Shown here piece after piece: positions 24,228-33,405 of a DNA stretch of 64,000 nt (positions are counted from its first letter, which is position 1; every line of letters begins with the position of its first letter). Source of the DNA: Progne subis subis (taxonomy: Eukaryota; Chordata; Aves; Passeriformes; Hirundinidae); assembly GCA_022316685.1 (NCBI GenBank), contig JAKJHU010000085.1:3410001-3474000 (forward strand), given 5' to 3'. The translations under genes and the position numbers were made by a program. The notes beneath the pieces were generated by a model. That model did no database searches. It was not told the origin of the DNA and saw nothing but the letters and a program-made list of their open reading frames with translations.

Positions 24228-24320
24228 GCCTCATAGAATGGTCAGAGCATCCTGTTATTAGTGATTAAATCCAACACCCCAGCACTCCCCAGGCCACAAA
24301 CCCCGCTGGTTCACCTCTTT
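24228..24320 (-). mobile_element. Possible CR1 LINE fragment
   Basis: The plus strand reads CCTCATAGAATGGTCAGAGC, then GATTAAATCCAACACCCCAG and CACTCCCCAGGCCACAAAC. This resembles the reverse complement of a CR1 3' end (CATAGAATGGTTAGG ... AGTCCAACCCCCAGCACTGCCAAGGCC). It is more diverged than the other two CR1 fragments, so less certain. Confidence 0.5.
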
Positions 24321-27300
24321 AACACCTATCTTGTCTGCTTTTATTGGCATTTAGTTCAAGCCTGCATGTTTCCCAAAAGGTTTCCTCTTTCTGTGGCAAT
24401 GCACCTTCATCTTCAGTCCTGCCTCTGGCCTGGCTCGTGTCTCACAGGAGCTTGGCAGGCACCAGCAGCACCTTGCATCCTTTATCACCCCCCACTCCTG
24501 GTTTTGGGGATGATTCACCCCTGTCACTTGGAATATTAACCTTCATTCGATAACTACAGAAAAGAGATCAGTTCAAAGAGCAGAAATGGCTCAGCTGCCT
24601 CAAACAACAGCACAAAACCAGCGCCCAGCTCCACAGCTCAGCTTCATGTATTTGAGATTTCCAGTCGTTGTTTTCAAACAAGAATGTTACCAGATATTAT
24701 TAGGAGCTTATAAAAGGCATGAAATTTAAGCAGCCTCTAGTGAGAACTCAATGGAGGAATCAGAACGATCTAAAATGAGGGAATAATGTTAGAAACCAAT
24801 CTTGGAAACCAATGCAGTACATAAGAAAATCATGGATGTGTCATATTCCCCTGTGGGTCGTGTCACAGGGCTGTGGCTCGGACTGGAGACAGGTGAAGCT
24901 CTGAACTCTGAGAAGAACTGAAATCTGAGAAACCTCCTTAGAGCTGACTCCTCATTAATGACAACAAAGCCACGGGAAGGGAAAAAAAAGATATGGGAGA
25001 AAGAGTTTTCCTAGGAGAATAACAACGGGAAAAAGCTCATTGTACGAGAACAAAAAAATAGCAATCTGGGATGGACTGAGCGGCTCAGAGAAGGAGGGAA
25101 GCTGCTGAGAGGTCAGCCTGGTACTCCAGCATGCACAGCCCAGTCTGCTGGCAGATGGGACAGTGGAAAGTTAATGACAGACGGGATGGATGCAGCTCTT
25201 GCTTGGGGAGCTGCTGTTTGCATGGTGTGAGAGACTGAAGCTCCCAGCCAAGGATAAGCAGGGAAAAACACTTCATAAGGGGGAAAAAAATAAAAAACCC
25301 CCCACTCAATATGGGAGAAAATGGCTTTAATAGGTTTTGGTGATTGCTCTCTGCCCATTCAGGGTGGATAATCTGAGTTTTTCTCCCTGGAGAGTGTTTT
25401 GCCAGAGGTCTCACACAGCTCCCCACTCCTCTCCCTGCGAAACACTGCTCCTGGTAATCATTGCAATCAACTGAGCAACAGGAAAATGAATGTGCTGAGC
25501 CTTTCAGGGAGCCCAGGATGGGTCACTGCTGACTGACATAAACCCACCTCCTGTCCCCAGGAGTCCCACTGAAGAACACGCAAACTACACGCGAAGTCAA
25601 GAATTAAAACATCCCTTTAAGATCGGTGAATTCCATCGATTTCAAACTGCCTTGCAATTTCCTGGTGTTTTTGACACTTGCTTTATGAGATGACCCTGTG
25701 GGGCCAGTTTGATGTGCCCCATTGATAGGCAGAGTTTGGTTAATGTCAAGGTCCGTGCAAAAGCAGCAGCAACCTTGTGCACGACAGGTTCCTGAGCTGC
25801 TTTCTCGAGGAATTTTGGCCTCTGCCTTGTAAAAACATCCTTTTAGAGCCAGTCAGAGCTCGGGGCAAGCCCTTTGGGAGGTTTGTTAGAGAAAAGCATC
25901 CCCTGGCTCTCGATAGCTCAGAGAGGAAAGGCAAAGGCAGCCCGGGGAGTTGCACTGCTCCAGGGCGTGGCAAGGCTGGAATGGCAATCCCAGAGCTGGA
26001 ATCGCACAGCCACACCTCCAAATGCCTCTTCAGAACCCTTACTGCTGAGTTTGGAGAGGGGCAGAGCAGGTCACGGCTTGCAGCAGGTTTCTGGAGTTCG
26101 AACTCCTCCCCTGAGCTGTGTCCTGACACCGGCGTTAATTAGGAAATGCTGGTGTAGGAAATATAAAAGCGATTTGTCAGACGTACCAGAGAGTGAGTTT
26201 TACAGGAAAATGTGCCTCACACGAAGAATCCAGGGCAGCATGGTTTGTTTTCTCCTCCTCCGTCCCCTGGTCACCCAATTTGGTGCCTGTGCTCTGAGGC
26301 TTGACTCAGGTACTAGAGAAAGTAATAAAGAAATTTGTCCTGGACAGACAATTTTTCCAAATTTTCTCAAAATTTTTTGTTGTTGTTGTTTTTTTGGTTT
26401 TTTTGGGGTGGAGGGGGTTTGCTTTTTTGTTTTTTAGGGTTTCTGAAATGTTCCAAGTGGTTCAGTAGAGAGGCTGTGCACGCTGTCCCTCGTGTTCCTG
26501 CATCCTGAGGTGGGGAATTTGCAGAGCAGCAGTTTCACATCCAATAAACACCAAATTCTCTAACTCAGGCTGTCCGCACAACGCTGGCAGATCACGGATG
26601 TGAAATGACACTCAAGAGATCCCTCAGAAATCAATAAACTCAACCAGCTGGAATCTTAGCACTGTCTGCAGCGATAACACAGGGAAAGCGATGAACACCG
26701 CAAGGTTATTCACTGATTTGAAAGTGAAAACAGGAAAGATCCCCCAAACGTTTTCCTTGGGCTGGGGAGGGGAGGGGAAGGTACAAACCAACACAAAAAC
26801 CTAAACCAACCCAATCCCAAACTATGTGGCCTCAGAAGTCTCATCGCAGCCTGGCTGAAACCATTCCTCACTGTCAGTGACCAGTCCCAGGTGGTTCAGG
26901 AAAAGAGAAACTGCCATAGATTTATTTATTTTTTTTTTAAATTTTATCTGGCCCAAACAATTTATAACGTTCTAAGTAAGGATGGAGCAACGAAAATGAG
27001 ATTCAGATCTGGCAGCTTCAGTCAGCTGGGTCTGGCTCACAGAAAACCAAACTCAGGCACACTTCACCCATTTCCTGCGAGAAGATAATGGAGTCTCAGC
27101 TGACTTTTTACAACAGGCATCCCATCCCTCCTTCCAGAGCCCTTATTTTACACTTCAAAATGAAAAAGTTTCGACACAGGAATAAGGAATTTGCCGCTAC
27201 AAAAAGAACAGAGCCTCCCCAGGTGCTGCCCTCTTCTCTCCCACACTGCTGCACAAAAAGTTCCCCCAGGGCTGGTGACTTAAAGGCAGCCCCATCGTTT

Positions 27301-28139
27301 ACCAAAGAATCATTTTATGGAACAGGTTTTAAGAAGCTTCTTGAACTGGCGGAGTTACCAAGTGGGCTCCGTTTCAGTTCTGGAGTTTTTCAATTCCGTA
27401 TGTTCTTAATAACTGCATTTCCACACCAGCTGATATTTGGTTGCTGCAATTCATTTGCAAACATGATTAAAAATCCAGCCAAGATTAATTTTTATTTTTA
27501 ACTCAGCTACCTTCAAACAAAATCACCTACAGTGATGTGTTTGGCAATCAACCCACACTAAAAAGCTTAGAAACGGGGGAGAAAAACCATGAGTAAAAAG
27601 GAAAAGTTATTAAAATTTGAATTATTTCTTTTCTACAAAATTTTGAGATAGTGCTCTTTAACTTTGGAAATGGCAATTCCTCTGCGTCTGCTCCACCTGA
27701 GGTGAATAAATAATTGACAGATATTTGACAGCCCTTTAGAAACAGCACACGAAACGTCTAAATAAGATGTTACAGGATAATAGCAAAGCTCCATCCCACA
27801 GACATGAAAGAGAAATCTCCGTTGGAGAGGCTGAGCTGCGCTTGAGATCGCTCCAGGGAAATACTGGGACAGCCAAGCTCCCTGAGGATTGCAGAGCCCT
27901 GGGGCTGCAGCCACAGCCACAGCCACAGCCAGGGATGCTCCGGGGCAGGAGAGGGGTCAGAGCCCTCCGGCCGCCCCGGGGCTCCTCAGAGCAGCTCTGC
28001 AAGGCCGTGGGATGTGTTAGAAGCCAGTTTTGCGCTCTCACTTGCCTCATCACAGCGCACTGGGCGCTGAGCTCCTCCAGACCCAGCGCCCTGGGCAAAC
28101 CACAGCCCCAGGGGGAGCGGGCAGCGTGGGCAGGGGTCC
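24321..28139. other. Unique non-coding sequence
   Basis: A T/G-rich low-complexity tract lies at 26368-26440. A smoother AT-rich stretch at 27360-27545 (TTTGCAAACATGATTAAAAA TCC) may be regulatory. A hexanucleotide repeat (CAGCCA)4 lies at 27908-27931, inside a GC-rich region (27840-28130) with some CpG but too few to call an island. The 25777-26437 and 27736-28170 open frames overlap on opposite strands and carry no domain. Confidence 0.45.
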
Positions 28140-28267
28140 TGTGTGTCAGAAAAACCCTTTTCTGACCCACAGACGGGGCAGCTGAGAGGTGTTTAAAGAC
28201 TTTTATTCCATTTTCAGTCTCATGTGAAGTATGAGACAGTTCAGATGTTACAATTCACACCACCACA
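28140..28267 (-). mobile_element. Short LTR-like segment, reverse orientation
   Basis: On the minus strand it starts TGTGGTGGTGTGAATTGTAA, carries AATAAA at 28202-28207 (GGAATAAAAGTCTTTAAACA), and ends in TTTTCTGACACACA, giving TG...CA ends in only ~128 bp. A perfect 8-bp hairpin, TCAGAAAA-4-TTTTCTGA, lies at 28146-28165, near the 3' end. Polyadenylation signal and ends resemble an ERV LTR; the short length suggests either a compact LTR or the R-U5 end of a longer one. Confidence 0.5.
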
Positions 28268-28302
28268 ATCAGAAGCCAAACTATTTCCTAATTACAATCC
28301 AT

Positions 28303-28734
28303 TTAAAGCATTTTTTGGCCTGTCAGCTTTTGCCACACCGTGCTGCTAATGCTTCTAAACCAATCATTTATTAAAATACCCCACATGGGTCCTGCTACAA
28401 TGCATCTTTCCCAGTTCTGTTTCTCCAGAGTATCCAGTCTGTTTGCCAGGCCATCATTTGAAACTCGTTTCCAGTTCCGTTTCTCTCCCAGCAATGTCTG
28501 TCCTGTCCCACGGCCTTTCTCAGTCAGCACCTTTATCTCAGAGTTTGCACACAGGTGCACGAGGCCTGTGGGAGCTTCTGCCAGGCTTTGGGAATTCCCT
28601 GCAAACCCATTTCCCACATCTCCCCCTCTCCTGAAGGGAAAGGTCTCCTCTGATGCCTCGTTTGTCACTTGCTGCACACGGTGAAGCACACGAGGCACTG
28701 CCACCGATACTCTGTGACCTTTCTGAGTCAGCAC
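28303..28734 (-). pseudogene. Possible ERV-internal remnant upstream of the LTR-like segment
   Basis: A 143-codon minus-strand frame ends 36 bp before the LTR-like segment, on the same strand, which is where the end of a provirus's last gene would lie. Its C-terminal part is rich in Trp (NWERCIVAGPMWG). I do not recognise a defined retroviral domain, so the assignment rests on position and strand only. The region also contains half of a local ~204-bp-offset duplication (28511-28835). It may equally be a chance frame. Confidence 0.25.
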
Positions 28735-28835
28735 ACCTCACCTCAAAGTTTACAAACAAATGCACGAGACTGTGTAAGCTTTCTATCGAGCTCTAGAAAT
28801 TCCCCACAAGTCCATTTCCCACGCTGTGCTCCACA
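28511..28835. repeat. Diverged local direct duplication, ~204-bp offset
   Basis: The segment from about 28513 (GCCTTTCTCAGTCAGCACCT ... GTGCACGAGGCCTGTG ... GGAATTCCC ... CCATTTCCCAC) is repeated from about 28717 (ACCTTTCTGAGTCAGCACAC ... ATGCACGAGACTGTG ... GAAATTCCC ... CCATTTCCCAC). Identity by eye is roughly 70-75%. It lies in the ERV-like cluster and may be an old intra-element duplication. Confidence 0.7.
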
Positions 28836-29789
28836 GAGCTGCTGGCTGGGGAGCACCAGGAGCATCTCCTGGCTCCCGAGGGTCGGGAGGTGGAAATCCC
28901 GCAGAGCAAACACGGAGCAGGCAGCACAGAAATGTCTCTGTGCTGCCTGGGGGCTGGCTCTGGCCTGAGAGATGCCAGGAGAATCCCAGGTGAAATAAAA
29001 TACTCTGGAAGGATGCTTCACTGTCCCGGGAGCCGCATTCCTTTTTTTAGACTCAGATATAGACTGAGAGAAACAGAAAAGGCAAAGGTGAAGACGCAGA
29101 GTTTCATTCTCTCCGTGGCAGCTTCCCTGGGTTCAGGAAAGTTCATTTCCTTGGTTCTTAAGGCCACTCCTGGTCCTGGCCAGGATTCTTGTTGCTACCA
29201 ATCAGTTCCAATTGCCATCACCAGTCTGTGACCCTACAACTGTAGGGAGAAGGCCCTAAAAATGCGTTCCCAATTGTGGGAGTGGCAGGGACTGAAACCT
29301 TCCTGGAGCTCTTCCCTTTGCTTACAAGGCCTTTTAAAAGTTTTTTAGCCAACAGGCTGATGCTAAAAGCTTACAAGTGTCTGCTTAAGCCAATCACTGA
29401 ACACTGCACCTACACCTTACAGCGTACAAGAGCTGCTTGTTCTGTATTTTTTGCAGCTCAGAAACTTTCTATGCTCCAAATAGTTCAAGGCCTAAAATTC
29501 AACTCTGTTTCAAACCTCTGTCTGTGTGAGCTCATTGCAAGGCTGTGAAAACCCTCTGCTGTTTCAGTTCCCACAAGGAAAGATGGGAAAGCCGTGGAGC
29601 TGGAACGCCCCTGCACTCTTGTCACAGCAAACGAGAGTCATCACGAGGCAAAGCAAACTCACAGAGGTTTTGTCCCCTCTGCACCCCCTGGCCACAGCCC
29701 ACCCCTCACCCTGTCCTGCTGCAGGGACATCAGTTCTTGTTTCAAATCTCCCAAACTGTGTCTCAAACGCTGATGAACACAACGTGCAC
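28836..29789. other. Probable repeat-derived sequence, unassigned
   Basis: Sits between two LTR-like elements. It contains a near-perfect palindrome CCCTACA-AC-TGTAGGG at 29232-29247 and another palindromic stretch around AAGGCCTTTTAAAAG near 29329. The texture (29090-29560) resembles an LTR or ERV-internal region, but no diagnostic ends were recognised. Confidence 0.35.
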
Positions 29790-30237
29790 TGATGCCTTCA
29801 GTTCTATCTTTGCTGTGTTCCAGGCTCTGTGCTGCCCAGGTGCAGCTCTGAGCTCACACTCAGGGTCACTCAGCTCTCTGCACACAGCAGCCACACAGAA
29901 CAAATCCTGCTCCTGCTGCACACCAAGGACAACGCTCCAAGCTTCAGCCCCAACAGCACAAACAAGGGTGGAGGGAGGGACAAGAAGGATGGGACTGCAG
30001 AACCTGGAGCTGGGATTGGACAATTCAACCCCAAAGTGCAAATGGACCAGAACTGACAAAGTGTGAGACCTGGTGACCCTTTGTCCATTTTGTGCCCATT
30101 TTGGGTGCACCTTGGGTGCAGCCCTGGCCAGGCTCTTGTCCTGCCCGAGGTGTCTCCTAAAGGCCTTTTAATAAATCTCTGCTTTATTCTCCAGCTCTGC
30201 CCATTCTCTGTTCCAGGCCAGCCTTGCCAAGGCATCA
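29790..30237 (+). mobile_element. ERV LTR copy 2 of 3 (448 bp, most complete)
   Basis: Starts TGATGCCTTCAG and ends CCAAGGCATCA. The terminal 7 bp form a perfect inverted repeat (TGATGCC / GGCATCA), the expected LTR signature with TG...CA ends. AATAAA lies in TTTTAATAAATCTCTGC, about 60 bp from the end. It is nearly identical to copy 1, and its GTGGAGGGAGGG site matches copy 3 more closely. No clear target-site duplication was seen (GTGCAC before, GGAAGG after). Solo LTR of songbird ERVL type is the likeliest reading. Confidence 0.78.
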
Positions 30238-30494
30238 GGAAGGGTCCAAGAGCCAAGGGAGCTCTTTCAGCACCTGCAGGGCACCAGGACAGTGCCCTGG
30301 GACAGCTCTGCCAACGAGGGGGACTGGGAAAATATGTTTATTTTCCTTTGGAGATGAACTGAACATGATGTTATTTCCGAAGCGATCAGGATCAGAGAGG
30401 TGCAGCATCAGGAAGATGAGATGTGACTCCCTGACTTATTCAGGCTGGAATATCCTATTGATCCCCCCTTTCATCACAGACAGCCCATCTGTGC

Positions 30495-30770
30495 TCGACT
30501 GAGCTTGGGTCAAAGCATCTGCGAGCGTTTCATTATTCAGACAAGTTAACCCACTTAAACAAAGACATGATCAGCAGTGGCGGGGTGATTTGAAACGACA
30601 CAAATCCTCCCAGCTCTGAACAAACAGTGACAAAAAGCAGACCCTGCTGCTAATGAGTGTGCAGCATCAAAAGCCTTTCAACAGCAGCCACCATTTACTT
30701 ATGAATTATTTGTTCCAGCCTTGACTAATGTGGATGGGAACACATCATCAGCAATTGCTGCCTTGGGAGC
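30495..30770. promoter_or_regulatory. Candidate regulatory block
   Basis: Unique sequence with TTTCATTATTCAGACAAG near 30529, CCACTTAAACAAAGACATG (SOX/TCF-like ACAAAG) near 30550, CTGCTAATGAGTGTGCAGC near 30647, and ACTTATGAATTATTTGTTCC near 30697. No repeats or frames of note. It starts about 260 bp after the copy-2 LTR. Enhancer-like by composition only. Confidence 0.32.
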
Positions 30771-31596
30771 TTGGAAAATGCTACGTCTTCCAATTTGCAA
30801 GAGTTTTGCAGCTGTGGAGCAGGGCCTGGGATAATGAATTCCAGTCTGTCAGCGATGGCCCAGTTTTTGTGTTGTCTCACACGGACACTTCAGGACTCAC
30901 ACACCCCACTGTCACCTGCAGACCACACCTGGAAACCTGCCCTGCTCACTGGTTCTGACCAAACTCCAGAGGGGAAAAAGGAATTTCTATTTCCAGGGGG
31001 AAAAATTCATTTCCGAGTCTGTTCTGTAGATGTGATCCAAAGAAAAGCACAAGTTTGAATTCTTCAGTTTAATCCAAATATTTTATGTTAATTTTACTCT
31101 TTTTTTTTTTTTTCAATATAGAAAAAAAATATCTATTGAAAGGTCATTTCAAAACAAACTCATAATGCTGTTTTCCAATGTATCTCCAACACTCCCTTCG
31201 CTCTGTGACTAATCACAACAAAACAAAATAAAATATAAAATAGGTGTCGCATGAAACACCCAAATTCTGGACAAAAGGAGAGTCTGGCAGATGCTAGAAA
31301 AGGATCTTTAATAAGCTCTGATCTACTGAGTGAAAATCACCTTTTCCAGCCAACTTAGGCAGCAACTTGTCAAGAGCATGAATTTGTAGAAATGTGAAAG
31401 CTTCCAAAAAGAACCGGAGCAGGACATCCAGGAAACGTCCAGAAATCCTGGTTACAAACCCCACGGTGGAATCCCAGAGCAAACAGTGATGCAAGAGACA
31501 CCGAGAGCTGGGGGTTCTGTCCTGAAATGGGGATTGAGATGGAAACCAGTCAACGTTTGCAGGGTCGAGATAAAAAGTTTTGTCACTATTGAACCT

Positions 31597-31860
31597 CAGG
31601 TACCAAAATGCAGGAAGTGATAATGGCTCACTTTAATGTAATAAAGAGCAAAAAAGGTTCCTACTAATTGAGCACGAAGAGCAATTAACCTCGCGGTGCG
31701 TCAATACTCAGCCCTGATTTATTTGTAAATTGGGTAATTAGGATGCTTTAGGTTTTATCCGCCAGCCAAGTAAGCCTGGGTTTCCCGGGAGCCTTGCAAA
31801 GGGCAGAATCTTGAGGAATTTTTTAAGTTCACTGATGTAAAAACAACACACTCAACTAAT
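31597..31860. promoter_or_regulatory. Candidate regulatory block
   Basis: Unique sequence with GAAGTGATAATGGCTCAC near 31613, CTACTAATTGAGCACGAAG near 31661, AGCAATTAACCTCGCGGTGC near 31680, and TTGGGTAATTAGGATGC near 31728. Homeodomain cores combined with preserved CpGs in an AT-rich setting suggest constraint (inference). Confidence 0.32.
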
Positions 31861-32814
31861 TAGTCCAGTTTGCAAACGCACAGGACAATCAGGATTTGCG
31901 GGGCTTTTCTCGTGGAAGGTGTGTACACCTTTTTTCAACATCAACTATTTCCTCCACCAAAAGTCAGTCCTGCTCAACGAAAGGAAAATCCAGGTACAGC
32001 ACAGCTACTTAATTCCAGCTTGACCTCGTTCCATCTGAGAAAAAACGGCCAGGTACAAAGAAATCCAAATCTTTCTGTGTCAAAGGGACGTTCTCCTGCA
32101 AGCCTGCTGTGGTCCAGAGGCACAGAGCTACCCTGGCATCCTCTCTGCCCTGCTGGACTCGCCCCTTTGCCGGGAAAACAGGCAGGAGCACGAGGAGAAA
32201 AGCCCACTGATATTTTCTGATGGTTTAAGAGGACTCTGCACAAGTTCCGTGCCTCAGAATAGCTCGGTGTGTGCAAGAAAATGATTTAAAGGCCGTAGAT
32301 TTAAAGGCCACAGGGGAATGGTTTAATCTGAATACCAGTCTTCGTATTTCACTTAAAATATAATCACTTCCTACCCGGCTCTGATAGCTAAGGTGACTTT
32401 TTTCCCTCCCTTATCCAACTCGATGAAAGGGTCCCTTGGGTATTTTTACATTCCCAGGTTCCTTTGTTAATTGGGAAATTCATGTGCTGCTGTTGCTCCT
32501 GCAGTGTTGCAGGCACTCGTGGCCATGCAGAAGCATGTAAAGATTGCTGCAGGAACTGCTGCAGGAACTGCTGCAGGAACTGCTGCGGCCACGGGAAGGA
32601 GCGAACTTGGCCACTCAGGGTTTTGTGGAGGTGAACAGCGCCCAGAAGGATGAGCAGGCTGAGAGAGAATCCTTTTCAATTTGTGCCAAATCATTTGCAG
32701 CGCCGGCCCAGCTCTCTGCACGGTGACCTTGTGCTGTCCAAGGGTCTCCAGAAGAAAACTGATGAAAATTAATATTGTTCAGGCTGTGAGCACTGCTCAA
32801 CCCGAGCCCCTTTG
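31861..32814. other. Unique sequence with a 12-bp tandem repeat
   Basis: A 12-bp unit TGCTGCAGGAAC is repeated about 3.5 times at 32545-32587. It stays open as a CTG/CAG-containing frame. Nothing else is recognised. Confidence 0.6.
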
Positions 32815-33405
32815 TTAGGAAAATTAATCCACGAACACCAGAGGTTCATGTCCAAGAAGGAGACAGAGGAGTCCTTTTACTTTATTCGAATAAAGGGAGA
32901 GGCCATGGGGCATTTCCCCTGGGATCTCTCAGTTTTTTGGAGGATGCAGCCTCCTTTTTATCCCAATTTCCCTGCCGCATTTCCCTCTCTCTTCCCCCAT
33001 TGGCTGAGGTACTTGAGAGGTACAGACTTCCCAAAATGCCTAAGATTCCCCTTTTAATGTAAAAAACCCCCTTAATTTTTAATTTTTATGGGATTTATGG
33101 GTTTTTCCCCATTGTTGCTTTCATCTTCCAATATTCAATTTCATTTACAGTAAAGGCAAATATCTCCTTTTCCATTCATCAATCAATAGAATCATTCCTA
33201 TTGTTTCTCTTATCTCTCAGTGCTGGTTTTATCTACCGGCAGACCCAGGGCTTGTTTGTAAAGACAAATCTTGTCATTCCTCTCACCTTCGTGTGATATA
33301 CGCAGGATTTGGTCCAGGACTGAGTCTTGCTCATCAGGGACTGGGAATGAGCTCCCAGCACGTTTTTTTGGAGGTGCCAGGCAGGTGAATCCCCCCAGAG
33401 CCACC
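32815..33405 (-). mobile_element. LTR-like sequence, probable ERVK-type, reverse orientation
   Basis: On the plus strand, GGTTCATGTCCAAGAAGGAG, GAGTCCTTTTACTTTATTCG and AATAAAGGGAGAGGCCATGG are followed by AGGATGCAGCCTCC and CCATTGGCTGAGGTAC. This matches songbird ERVK-like LTRs as remembered, read on the minus strand. The polyadenylation signal sits in a 14-bp perfect palindrome TTTATTCGAATAAA (32881-32894), so AATAAA is present on both strands. Ends are approximate and no internal region was identified. Confidence 0.55.

Noticed and set aside
27840..28130. CpG island / promoter
   Set aside because: GC-rich but with few CpGs and no downstream exon.
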